Source of the DNA: Gallibacter intestinalis
GTDB taxonomy: Bacteria > Bacillota > Clostridia > Peptostreptococcales > Anaerovoracaceae
Reading direction: 5' to 3'
DNA: 64,000 bases
Assembly (NCBI RefSeq): GCF_014982745.1
Contig: NZ_JADCKA010000002.1
Coordinates: 124,001-188,000, forward strand
Below, piece after piece: positions 45,457-53,952 of the stretch. Below the pieces are notes generated by a model. It was given only the letters and a program-made list of their open reading frames with translations. It was not told the DNA's origin and ran no database searches. The position numbers and the translations under genes were made by a program. Positions within the stretch are counted from its first letter, which is position 1. Every line of letters begins with the position of its first letter.

Positions 45457-46635
45457 TTACTCCATAATTTCCTTTATAAAGCTTATACCTGCTCCTGTAT
45501 CTCTTACGCCCAGATAATCGCATACGCTGGCTGCAACATCGGAAAACGTATCTCTAATACCAAGATTTACTCCTGGCCTTACATTTTTTCCGTATACTAA
45601 CAAAGGTACAAATTCCCTTGTATGATTAAAGCCTTGATAAGCCGGATCATTGCCGTGATCTGCACAAATTATAAGAATATCCTCATCATTCATCGCTTCC
45701 ATTATTTCTGGCAATCTTCGGTCAAAATCCTCTATAGCCTTAGCATATCCTTCTATATTTCTGCGATGTCCATACTTAGAGTCAAAATCCACAAGATTTG
45801 TAAATATAAGTCCTGAAAATCTTTCTTTAAGAGCATCCACCGTTTTATCAACGCCGTCATCATTGCTTTTTGTCGCAACTGAGGTAGTAACACCACAGCC
45901 GTTAAAAATATCTCTTATTTTTCCAATGGCATGCACCCTCAATCCTGATTCTGAAATCAAATCTAGCATCGTCTTTTCAGGAGGCGATACGGAATAATCA
46001 TGTCTATCGGAAGTTCTAATTCTCTTTCCATTTTCGATTTTATATGGTCTTGCAATAACTCTGGCACAAGCCCATTCTCCCTTTAAAAGCTCTCTGGCCT
46101 TTTCACAAGCGCTGTAAAGCTCACTAAGGGGAACCACATCCACATTGGCTGCAATTTGAAATACGCTGTCTTCTGAAGTGTATACTATCAAATCACCTGT
46201 TTTTTCATGGTGTGGCCCGTACATCTCTATGATTTCAGTTCCTGAAATAGGAATATTACCAACAGTCTTTCTGCCCGTAGCCTTTTCGAAGGCTTCAATA
46301 AACTCTTTTGGAAATCCGTCAGGATATGTTTTAAAGGGTATCTGAGTTTTTAACCCAGCAATCTCCCAATGCCCTGTTGTTGTGTCCTTCCCCGCGGACA
46401 CCTCCTTCATTTTTCCATAGGCTCCTAATGCAGAGGCTTTCGGATTTTTATCAAATCTTTCAAGTCCTAATATTTTAAAAATCCCAAGTTTTTCAAGATT
46501 TCTAATATCTATTTCTGGCACATGTTCTATGATATGGCCTAAAGTATCAGCGCCTGCATCACCAAATTTAGAAGCATCCGGAGCTGCTCCGACTCCCATA
46601 CTGTCTGTGACAATTATTGTAACCCTTTTATCCAT
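45457..46635 (-). CDS. deoB: Phosphopentomutase
   Basis: The 392-residue manganese enzyme of the alkaline phosphatase fold converts (deoxy)ribose 1-phosphate to 5-phosphate. It has VTDSMGVGAAPDA at the N-terminus with the metal-binding Asp, the phosphothreonine loop GKDTTTGHWEIAG, and ICADHGNDPAY near the end. Together with pdp it carries out nucleoside salvage: pdp releases pentose 1-phosphate and deoB passes it on. AGGTGATAATATG marks the start. Confidence 0.97.
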   Translation of the reverse strand: MDKRVTIIVTDSMGVGAAPDASKFGDAGADTLGHIIEHVPEIDIRNLEKLGIFKILGLERFDKNPKASALGAYGKMKEVSAGKDTTTGHWEIAGLKTQIPFKTYPDGFPKEFIEAFEKATGRKTVGNIPISGTEIIEMYGPHHEKTGDLIVYTSEDSVFQIAANVDVVPLSELYSACEKARELLKGEWACARVIARPYKIENGKRIRTSDRHDYSVSPPEKTMLDLISESGLRVHAIGKIRDIFNGCGVTTSVATKSNDDGVDKTVDALKERFSGLIFTNLVDFDSKYGHRRNIEGYAKAIEDFDRRLPEIMEAMNDEDILIICADHGNDPAYQGFNHTREFVPLLVYGKNVRPGVNLGIRDTFSDVAASVCDYLGVRDTGAGISFIKEIME

Positions 46636-46688
46636 ATTATCACCTGTAATCAGTTATACCCCAACTTTATCTCCGTTTTATGTAAGCC

Positions 46689-47384
46689 TTATCTCAACTT
46701 TACAGGATCTGCATCAATGCCATCCAAAGAAACAAGCCTATAAGTAACACCGTTTAAATTAAATGGTTCTTTGTTTCTCTCCGCATCATGTCCGTGAAGA
46801 TGTCCGAAGACAACTTCCTTTACTCCATACTTTTCAAATAGATCTGTAAATCCCGAAAGCTGTTTTTTATCATTTGTTGGAGAATAATGCATAACTCCTA
46901 TAATTTCCTGAGCATCAGCTGCGATTGCAGCCTTTAAAGAAGCCTCAAGCCTTAAAAGCTCTCTTTTATATATCTTTTCATCTGAAGCATCAAAGCCGTC
47001 AGTTCCAGGACAAATCCAGCCTCTTGTGCCGCATATGGCAATTTCCTCTACCATATAGACATCATTTTGCATAAACGTTATATCATCAAAAAGAGTGTTA
47101 AGCTTTTTAATGCCGCTCCACCAAAGATCGTGATTGCCTTTAAAACATACTTTTTTACCAGGTAGCTTAGAAATCCATTCCAAATCAGCCATGGCATCCG
47201 GTAATTTAAGAGCCCAGGAAATATCTCCTGCAATTATAAGCGTATCATTATCGGTTATTTTCTTTTCACAGTTTTCCTTCACCTTTCGGGCATGATCCAC
47301 CCATATTCCGCCATAAATATCCATGGGCTTATCAATCTTAGGATCCATGGAAAGATGAAGATCTCCTATGGCATATATACTCAT
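46689..47384 (-). CDS. Metallophosphoesterase
   Basis: The 231-residue protein has calcineurin-like motifs GDLHLS, GDISWALK, GNHDLWW and the final GHLHGHD. There is no signal peptide. It belongs to the small cytoplasmic type often found in Firmicutes, of unknown substrate. GAGGAATAAAC precedes the ATG, and the gene lies 2 nt after rmuC. Confidence 0.88.
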   Translation of the reverse strand: MSIYAIGDLHLSMDPKIDKPMDIYGGIWVDHARKVKENCEKKITDNDTLIIAGDISWALKLPDAMADLEWISKLPGKKVCFKGNHDLWWSGIKKLNTLFDDITFMQNDVYMVEEIAICGTRGWICPGTDGFDASDEKIYKRELLRLEASLKAAIAADAQEIIGVMHYSPTNDKKQLSGFTDLFEKYGVKEVVFGHLHGHDAERNKEPFNLNGVTYRLVSLDGIDADPVKLR

Positions 47385-47386
47385 GT

Positions 47387-48517
47387 TTATTCCTCATCCA
47401 GCAAATATTTTGAAGAGTCTTCCCCATCTCCCATATCGGAAATGCTCTTAAGAGTTCTGTTGATGCTCCTTGTTCTGACTCCCACCAACTTATCGAGCTC
47501 TTCGTTCGCCTGATTAAGTCTCTGCTGTGTCTTTTCAATTACTATCTGGAATTTACCGAATTCGGTCTTAGCAGCCGCCAGTACTTTCCACACTTCGCTG
47601 CTTCTCTTTTGTATAGCAAGAGTTTTAAAACCCATCTGCAAACTATTTAATAATGCTGCCATAGTAGTAGGACCTGCTATGTTAACCTTATAATCTCTTT
47701 GCAGCTTTTCTGTAAGACCGCTCTTTACAACCTCTGCATACAATCCTTCAAATGGCAAAAACATTATGGCAAAATCAGTAGTATACGGAGGCTCAATATA
47801 TTTATCATGAATATCCTTTGCAGCCTTTTTAACGGCATTCTCAAGATTTTTAGAAGCAGCATCCACCAATGCCTTATCTCCCGTTTCATAAGCATTCATC
47901 AGAGCTTCGTATGTATCTCCTGGAAATTTAGCATCTATCGGAAGATATACAAAATCATCTCCGGAACCCGGCATCTTAACTGCAAATTCTACTCTTTCGT
48001 TTCCGCTGGCGCGAGTCTTTACATTTTCCTCATACTGTTCAGGAGAAAGTATCTGCTCAAGAATCGAGCCAAGCTGTATTTCACCTAAAATACCTCTCGT
48101 CTTGACATTGGAAAGTACCTTTTTAAGGTCACCGACACCAGAAGCCAGTGTCTGCATTTCACCAAGCCCCTTATGTACCTGCTCCAATCTATCAGAAACA
48201 GTTTTAAATGACTGAGTAATTCTTTCCTCAAGGGTCTTTTGCAGCTTTTCATCAACGGTTTCCCTGATGTTATCTAGCTGCCTTATATTTTCCGCTGTCA
48301 TTTTATCCATTTTTGCAGCAAGATCTTCAAGTCTTTTATCCTGAATCATTGCCGAGTTCTTCTGATTTTCAGACAGCATCCTTGACATTGTCTCAATGCT
48401 GCTCATAAGGGAACTCATAGTTTCCTTTCTAGAGTTCAATGTCATTACCAAATTTATTATCACCACTGCAAGAACTGCGATGATAAGCGCCATTAAAAGC
48501 AAAGCTATCGTATTCAT
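47387..48517 (-). CDS. rmuC: RmuC-family protein
   Basis: The 376-residue protein has an N-terminal membrane helix (about residues 5-25), a coiled coil (about 50-120), and the RmuC nuclease-like core with GILGEIQLGSILEQILSPEQYE, FPIDAKFPGD-like residues and FLPFEGLYAEV. The family is linked to DNA recombination and limits inversions in E. coli; the mechanism is not proven. AGGAGGAGC precedes the ATG. Confidence 0.9.
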   Translation of the reverse strand: MNTIALLLMALIIAVLAVVIINLVMTLNSRKETMSSLMSSIETMSRMLSENQKNSAMIQDKRLEDLAAKMDKMTAENIRQLDNIRETVDEKLQKTLEERITQSFKTVSDRLEQVHKGLGEMQTLASGVGDLKKVLSNVKTRGILGEIQLGSILEQILSPEQYEENVKTRASGNERVEFAVKMPGSGDDFVYLPIDAKFPGDTYEALMNAYETGDKALVDAASKNLENAVKKAAKDIHDKYIEPPYTTDFAIMFLPFEGLYAEVVKSGLTEKLQRDYKVNIAGPTTMAALLNSLQMGFKTLAIQKRSSEVWKVLAAAKTEFGKFQIVIEKTQQRLNQANEELDKLVGVRTRSINRTLKSISDMGDGEDSSKYLLDEE

Positions 48518-48525
48518 AGCTCCTC

Positions 48526-49284
48526 CTATTTCAATTTCTCATCTACAAAGGCAAATACGTCTTCAGCTGTTTCAAGCTTAATACCAGTAAAGCCCTCTGC
48601 ATTTGTAAGGTATCTTGTGCTCTGTCCATGTCTTAAATCAGCCAAATCATTTGCCATAATATAGTCCATGCTGTTCTTTTCGCATAGCTTTCTTGCAACT
48701 TCAATAAGTTCTTCCTTGGAAACATTCTCAAGGAGCTTACAACCTAATAGCAGGGCTGAAGGCATCCATTTTCTAAGATTACCTATTATTTTTGGTGTAA
48801 GTCCCAGCTTAACAGTAAGATTTGACTGATAGCTGCTAATCTTTGAGCTGTTATCTATTTTGCATTTAGGATCAGTAATTATATTTAAAATATCCTCAGA
48901 GGATTTTATATTGTCGAGGTTATTAAAGATTTCCTCTGCCAAATCCTCCATAAGGAAAGTAAAGTCCGCTTTATAATCTCCCACTGCCGAAGCATGAATT
49001 ACAGCATCAAAGCTTTTTTCTTCTGACTGTTCTTTAATTGCATTCATCATTTCATCTGTAGTTTCGACTCTTATTAAGTCAACGTTTTCAGGAATGTCTT
49101 TATATTTTACTCCTTTATTAAGGATCAAAGTCACTTCATAGCCGCCCTTTGCAAAGGCTTCAGTCAAAGAAATGGAAAAACTGCCCGTTGACATATTAGT
49201 TATTTTCATAACCTCATCAATAGGCTCGTTTGTAGGTCCACCTGTTATAAGTATCTTCTTTCCGTTCATTTCTGCTTTACTCAT
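48526..49284 (-). CDS. coaB: Stand-alone phosphopantothenate-cysteine ligase
   Basis: This 252-residue protein matches the synthetase half of CoaBC: KKILITGGPTNEPIDEVMKITNMSTGSF at the N-terminus, then HASAVGDYK and NDLADLRHG in the second half. It joins cysteine to 4'-phosphopantothenate in coenzyme A synthesis. The decarboxylase (CoaC) half is absent and was not found nearby, as in the separate coaB of streptococci and some clostridia. Start codon ATG at 49282-49284 has AAAGGA upstream. It overlaps the end of tcdA by 8 nt. Confidence 0.85.
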   Translation of the reverse strand: MSKAEMNGKKILITGGPTNEPIDEVMKITNMSTGSFSISLTEAFAKGGYEVTLILNKGVKYKDIPENVDLIRVETTDEMMNAIKEQSEEKSFDAVIHASAVGDYKADFTFLMEDLAEEIFNNLDNIKSSEDILNIITDPKCKIDNSSKISSYQSNLTVKLGLTPKIIGNLRKWMPSALLLGCKLLENVSKEELIEVARKLCEKNSMDYIMANDLADLRHGQSTRYLTNAEGFTGIKLETAEDVFAFVDEKLK

Positions 49285-49975
49285 TTTTCTTTCCTTTCGC
49301 AATTAATATGCTTCTTGTAACTTCACCCGCCATAAGCAGTCCCGCTGCTCCGGGTACAAAAGATATACTTCCCGGCGGTGTACTTTTAACCACCGGTTCT
49401 TCCCGTGAATATACAACCTTTACATCTGTTATACCTTCCTGCCTCAATCTTTTTCTCATAGCTTTAGCAAGTGGGCATACCTCTGTTTTATATATATCTG
49501 CTATTTCCAGCAGTTCGGGTCTTAATTTATTACCGGTTCCCATAGCTGAGATTACAGGGATTCCGGCTTTTTTAGCTTGGATGATTATATCTGTTTTTGC
49601 TGAAACATCATCTATAGCGTCAATAACATAATCATAAATGTCAAATTTTATTGATAATCTGTCCTCAGGGCTGTATATCTGAGGAATTTCATTAACCTGA
49701 ATGTCAGAATTTATACTTTTTATCCTTTCATTCATAGCTGAAGTTTTAAGCTTTCCTACAGTATTTTGAGTAGCGATTATCTGCCTGTTTATATTAGTTG
49801 CATCAACGGTATCTCCATCCACCAAGGTCATTTTACCTATACCTGCTCTTGCTAAAGCTTCAGCCACATGACCTCCGACACCGCCCAGCCCAAATATTAT
49901 TACATTGGCATCTTGAAGACAGTCAATACCCTCTTCACCAATAATCCTGGCTGTTCTTTCAAATATTTCTTTCAT
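49277..49975 (-). CDS. tcdA: tRNA threonylcarbamoyladenosine dehydratase (TcdA/CsdL)
   Basis: The 232-residue E1-like enzyme has the ThiF/MoeB nucleotide loop GLGGVGGHVAEALARAGIG and the VDGDTVDATNINRQ motif with TVGKLK. It cyclises t6A37 of tRNAs to ct6A. I choose the ATG at 49973-49975, which has AAGGA upstream; a TTG 18 nt earlier lacks a site. It follows recX by 28 nt. Confidence 0.92.
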   Translation of the reverse strand: MKEIFERTARIIGEEGIDCLQDANVIIFGLGGVGGHVAEALARAGIGKMTLVDGDTVDATNINRQIIATQNTVGKLKTSAMNERIKSINSDIQVNEIPQIYSPEDRLSIKFDIYDYVIDAIDDVSAKTDIIIQAKKAGIPVISAMGTGNKLRPELLEIADIYKTEVCPLAKAMRKRLRQEGITDVKVVYSREEPVVKSTPPGSISFVPGAAGLLMAGEVTRSILIAKGKKNE

Positions 49976-50003
49976 ATGAACTTTCCTTAACAATTAAGTA
50001 GTA

Positions 50004-50468
50004 TCATCTGTATCTACCGAGAACTGAAGATATAACAGAGGCACTGTATCCTAATGAATTCAATCTTCTTGCAGCTTTATCAAGCTGTTTTTTTTCTGCT
50101 GGTTCATCACCCTGCGTCTTTATATATCTAGCTGTCTCTGCCAAAGCGTTTTCGTATTCTATCTCCCTTATATCACTGTCAGTTTCATCCTCGAACATAT
50201 ATATGCCGTTTTCTATGTTTTCCTGACTGACACCTTTTTCCTTTAATTCATACTTTATCCTAAAAAGGGATTTTCTCTTACCTAAAGCATATCTTATATA
50301 TGTTCTTGCATATTCACTGTCATTTAAGTACCCGTTTTCGGTAAGCTTTCTTACAGCGTCCTTTATATCAACTTCATGAAACTCTTTTTTTCTTAGATAG
50401 TTTTCAAGCTCAACGGTGCTTCTGGGTCTTGTTGCCAGATGCCTTGCGGCTACTTCCATTATCTCCAC
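50004..50468 (-). CDS. recX: RecX-family regulatory protein
   Basis: This about 154-residue protein shows the RecX three-helix repeats: A-A-R-H-L-A-T-R-P-R-S-T-V-E-L-E-N-Y-L, then L-T-E-N-G-Y-L-N-D-S-E-Y-A-R and the R-R-L-N-S-L-G-Y-S tail. RecX limits RecA filaments. No recA is in the window. The start is uncertain; GTG at 50466-50468 has AGGAG 9 nt upstream, and GTG at 50474 is an alternative. It overlaps the end of the EamA gene by about 60 nt. Confidence 0.85.
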   Translation of the reverse strand: MEIMEVAARHLATRPRSTVELENYLRKKEFHEVDIKDAVRKLTENGYLNDSEYARTYIRYALGKRKSLFRIKYELKEKGVSQENIENGIYMFEDETDSDIREIEYENALAETARYIKTQGDEPAEKKQLDKAARRLNSLGYSASVISSVLGRYR

Positions 50469-51354
50469 AGACACTCACTCCTATCACTCCTACTATTATA
50501 AGCACTGCGCATATAAAATGATATATATGAAATCCTTCATTTAAAATGAATACTCCTGCAATTATCGATATAGCCGTAGCCACATTTCCAAATATAGTCG
50601 CATTTATCGCAGGCATTTTGGCAAGCATATAGGATATAAGCTGAGAAGTAAACAGTATACAGCCTATTCCAAGGTATGCTGCTGCTATAACAAATCCGGA
50701 TTCCTTTACAGGTGCCGTAAACACTTCGAAATTATCCTTAAATACAGCATATATTAAACCTGCAACATTGAACATAACAAATCCAACTGTACATATTAAA
50801 GCGGAAATATCAAATGGAGTAAAATCCTTTCTGATATATCTCATGCTTATATTAGAAACTGCCATTGCAATACTTGAAAGAAGGAGACACCCAATTCCTA
50901 CATAGCTGAATTCCATATCATCAGCACCTGCTAAAAGCATATAAATCAGTGCAGCAACTGTTGTAACAACAAATAAATTCTGCTTTGCCGTACTTCGCTC
51001 ATCCAATACCACTGATGCAATAATCTGGGCTATAATAGGTGTAATACTGAAAATAATCGAGCCTACAACCGATGTGGTATAAAAAATTCCAGTGACCTGC
51101 AAAATCATAAAGGCTATATATGCACCTGCAGCCACACCGAGCATTTTCCAATCAGCACCATGGGTATTCTTTCTTTTTATATTACTTTTAAACATCCCAA
51201 AAACCCATATTGCCGCAGCGGCAATAAAGGCGAAATCATACCTGTATATGAGGATTGACAACTGGTTTGCATAGTTTTGACATTCCTTTATTCCGAGAAA
51301 AGAAAATCCCGTCAAAAGTGTGAAAAACACAGCTGCCACATATGGTCTTGTCAT
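50410..51354 (-). CDS. EamA-family drug/metabolite transporter
   Basis: This protein of about 314 residues has ten predicted membrane helices in two EamA repeats, including FTLLTGFSFLGIKECQNYA at the start and PIIAQIIASVVLDERST in the first half. The substrate is unknown. The ATG at 51352-51354 overlaps the stop of the phosphopantetheinyl transferase gene (ATGA), a usual coupling junction. An in-frame ATG at 51369 is a possible alternative; neither has a good Shine-Dalgarno. Confidence 0.85.
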   Translation of the reverse strand: MTRPYVAAVFFTLLTGFSFLGIKECQNYANQLSILIYRYDFAFIAAAAIWVFGMFKSNIKRKNTHGADWKMLGVAAGAYIAFMILQVTGIFYTTSVVGSIIFSITPIIAQIIASVVLDERSTAKQNLFVVTTVAALIYMLLAGADDMEFSYVGIGCLLLSSIAMAVSNISMRYIRKDFTPFDISALICTVGFVMFNVAGLIYAVFKDNFEVFTAPVKESGFVIAAAYLGIGCILFTSQLISYMLAKMPAINATIFGNVATAISIIAGVFILNEGFHIYHFICAVLIIVGVIGVSVCGDNGSSRKASGNKTQKHR

Positions 51355-51905
51355 ATTCTTTTTAAGCATATCGTATCATCATCTTCTTTTATGGCTATGG
51401 TGCATATGCTGTCTTTAAAAAGATCTATCTCTTTAATACTTATACCCCGAATAATGTCTTTAAGTCTATCTTTTTCAACAGTATTTACGGTATTTATCAC
51501 TTTAAATATACTGTATCCGTGATATTTTGCCCAGGCTTCCTTTCTCGTCCATATTCTGAAAAAGCCTATTTTGCCGTTCTCTGCCACAAAGAGTTTTTCC
51601 TCGTCAGTAAAATATCTGTTACAGATTTTTTCATAGGAATCCGGCGTTGTAACCTGAATATCTATCCCTACTTCTTTGTCTCCTACGGCACAAATCCAAT
51701 AGCTACCGCTATGACTTACATTAAAATAAATCTTATCGGATAAATTACCGGACAGCCTCGGTTTTTGACCTTCATCACCTGTAATTACAAGTTTTATTTC
51801 TTTTAAGTCGATATTATTATCTGTACAGTAAGATTTAATTACTTCAATTAGCAGCTCACGGCTTTTTATTTGGCTGTTAAATTTATTAAATGCATAAATC
51901 TGCAT
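51351..51905 (-). CDS. 4'-phosphopantetheinyl transferase superfamily (Sfp type)
   Basis: The 184-residue protein has the Sfp/AcpS motifs FNVSHSGSYWICAV, KEVGIDIQ and RIWTRKEAWAKYHG, with magnesium residues D and E in place. It attaches the phosphopantetheine arm to carrier proteins, either of fatty acid synthesis or of a secondary metabolite enzyme. No such synthase is in the window. The ATG at 51903-51905 has AAGAGG upstream. That ribosome binding site directly abuts the U-run of a terminator, so expression may depend on read-through. Confidence 0.85.
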   Translation of the reverse strand: MQIYAFNKFNSQIKSRELLIEVIKSYCTDNNIDLKEIKLVITGDEGQKPRLSGNLSDKIYFNVSHSGSYWICAVGDKEVGIDIQVTTPDSYEKICNRYFTDEEKLFVAENGKIGFFRIWTRKEAWAKYHGYSIFKVINTVNTVEKDRLKDIIRGISIKEIDLFKDSICTIAIKEDDDTICLKRI

Positions 51906-51918
51906 ATTAAGTCCTCTT

Positions 51919-51953
51919 AAAAAACAAAGGGATAGAGTGCCATCTATCCCTTT
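51919..51953 (-). terminator. Terminator behind ispH-rpsA, immediately before the PPTase start
   Basis: On the minus strand AAAGGGATAGA (51943-51953) pairs with TCTATCCCTTT (51926-51936) over a 6-nt loop, followed one base later by T6 (51919-51924). It is a strong intrinsic terminator. The next gene's AAGAGG site begins right behind it. Confidence 0.85.
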
Positions 51954-51981
51954 ATAATCCATATATATCAGCTGGCTGATA

Positions 51982-53934
51982 TTACTCTTCTGTTGCTTCT
52001 TCAGCTTCAGTAGCTTCAGTCTGAGCATCTTCAGGTGCTTCATCAAGAGTTTCCTTGATGCTCAGGCTTATTCTCTTTCTTTCCTTGTCGATGTCAAGAA
52101 TCTTGGCTTCTACGATATCTCCAACGCTGAGTTCATCATTGATGTTTGTAACTCTCTTATGAGAAACTTCAGAGATATGAACCAGTCCGTCAAGACCTGG
52201 CTCCAGTTCAACGAAGCATCCGTATTCCTTAATCTGAACAACCTTACCCTTAACAACCTGTCCAACCTGATAGTTTTCATCAATAACAGTCCAAGGTTCA
52301 GGAATAGTCTGCTTAAGGCCAAGAGAAACCTTACCCTTTTCAGTATTCATAGACAGAATCTTAACATTGATAGTCTGTCCGATTTCCAGAGCTTCCTGAG
52401 GATGCTTAAGCTTACCCCATGAGATTTCTGAAATGTGCAGAAGTCCGTCAACTCCGCCTATATCAACAAATGCACCGTAGTCAGTAAATCTCATAACCTT
52501 ACCTTCTACGATATCGCCAACATTGATGCTGTTCCAGACTTCTTCCAGAGCCTTCTGCTTTTCTTCCAGAAGTCTTGCCTTGTGGGAGAATACAGCCTTG
52601 CCTCTTCTTGGGTCAACTCTTGAAACCTTTACAGTCAGAGTCTGTCCAACGAATTCAGCTGGGTTTTCAACGAATCTGTCTGACAGCTGAGAAAGTGGAA
52701 TGAATCCCTGTACTTCCTTATATGTAGCTATCACGCCGCCGTTAACCTGTCTAACCACATTTACATCTATCAAAGATTTATCTTCAAAAGCCTTATTGAT
52801 TTCTTCCCAATGTTCGCTGGCTTCTAATTTCTTCTTAGATAACAGTATAGTGCCGTCCCCGTCGTCTGTTTTGAGAACCTTTGCAGTGATTTCATCTCCT
52901 TCTTTAAAGAGATCTGTCAGCTTCTGATCCCCTTCAATTGTAATTTCATTGAAAGGAATAACGCCGTCCTTTTTACATCCAAGGTTAACAATGATTTCCT
53001 TGTCTGTAACCTGGTGAATCTTACCTGTTACCAGTTCTCCGCTTCTTGGTAATCTTAAAGATTTTTCAATTTCTTCCATGTAATCGAGCATGGACTCTTC
53101 TCTAGTGATGTTCTCACTCATGTTTGCAGTAACCTCCTTAATTGCGTTTTCAGGCGTCGATGCGCCCGCCGCTAATCCTATTCTATTATATTTCTCGACT
53201 TCTTTCAATGGTAAATTTCCTATATCATCCACAAAAAATGTGTTATTACAGTATTTACTAGCTATCTCATATAGTTTTTTTGTATTTGAACTCTTTTTAT
53301 CGCCAATTACTAGCATTACATCGACATTTTCAGCGGTTTGTTTGCAGCCTTCCTGCCTCTTTGATGTTGCACTGCAAATGGTGTTTTCCACACTTACATT
53401 TTCGTTGTTTTTTCTTATGGATTCAACTACGCTGTCAAACATATCCTTTCTTATGGTCGTCTGCGCTACAATGAAAATATCATCCGCTTTGATTTCAGCA
53501 GGCTCACTTAAAATAATTGCGCTGTCTTCACACCAACCGTTGATGCCTTTAACCTCTGGATGATTTTCATCGCCAACGATAACAACAGTCTTGCCTTTTT
53601 TATAAGCCTCTGCTACCAGATTGTGAATGCGCTTAACATAAGGACACGTTGCATCTATAACAGTTATGCCCTTTTCATCAGCTTCATCGTAAAACCACTT
53701 TCCTATACCGTGGGAACGTACTATTACCTTACTTCCCGGCGTTATACCATCCAAGGATTCGATAATATGTACCCCCTTTTTTTCAAGCTCGTCTGTTACT
53801 CCGCTATTATGAATCAGGGGTCCGAAGCTATATATGATATTTTCAGAAGCCTCTGCTTCTCGTTCCGCCTTTTCTATTGCCTGTTTTACCCCAAAGCAAA
53901 ATCCGCTGTGAGGCGCTCTGATGATTTCCCTCAT
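51982..53934 (-). CDS. ispH-rpsA: Bifunctional 4-hydroxy-3-methylbut-2-enyl diphosphate reductase / ribosomal protein S1
   Basis: The 650-residue fusion joins two enzymes. Residues 1 to about 285 are IspH, the last enzyme of the MEP isoprenoid pathway, with iron-sulfur cysteines in HSGFCFGVKQAI, ATCPYVKRIH and TICSATSKRQ. The rest has four S1 RNA-binding domains (for example GKIHQVTDKEIIVNLG, GVIATYKEVQGFIP, GKVMRFTDYGAFVDIGG and GKVVQIKEYGCFVEL) and an acidic tail. This fusion is known from Clostridia. The ATG at 53932-53934 has GGAG 6 nt upstream. It lies downstream of rarA. Confidence 0.95.
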   Translation of the reverse strand: MREIIRAPHSGFCFGVKQAIEKAEREAEASENIIYSFGPLIHNSGVTDELEKKGVHIIESLDGITPGSKVIVRSHGIGKWFYDEADEKGITVIDATCPYVKRIHNLVAEAYKKGKTVVIVGDENHPEVKGINGWCEDSAIILSEPAEIKADDIFIVAQTTIRKDMFDSVVESIRKNNENVSVENTICSATSKRQEGCKQTAENVDVMLVIGDKKSSNTKKLYEIASKYCNNTFFVDDIGNLPLKEVEKYNRIGLAAGASTPENAIKEVTANMSENITREESMLDYMEEIEKSLRLPRSGELVTGKIHQVTDKEIIVNLGCKKDGVIPFNEITIEGDQKLTDLFKEGDEITAKVLKTDDGDGTILLSKKKLEASEHWEEINKAFEDKSLIDVNVVRQVNGGVIATYKEVQGFIPLSQLSDRFVENPAEFVGQTLTVKVSRVDPRRGKAVFSHKARLLEEKQKALEEVWNSINVGDIVEGKVMRFTDYGAFVDIGGVDGLLHISEISWGKLKHPQEALEIGQTINVKILSMNTEKGKVSLGLKQTIPEPWTVIDENYQVGQVVKGKVVQIKEYGCFVELEPGLDGLVHISEVSHKRVTNINDELSVGDIVEAKILDIDKERKRISLSIKETLDEAPEDAQTEATEAEEATEE

Positions 53935-53952
53935 TGCTGTCTCCAATTTCTA

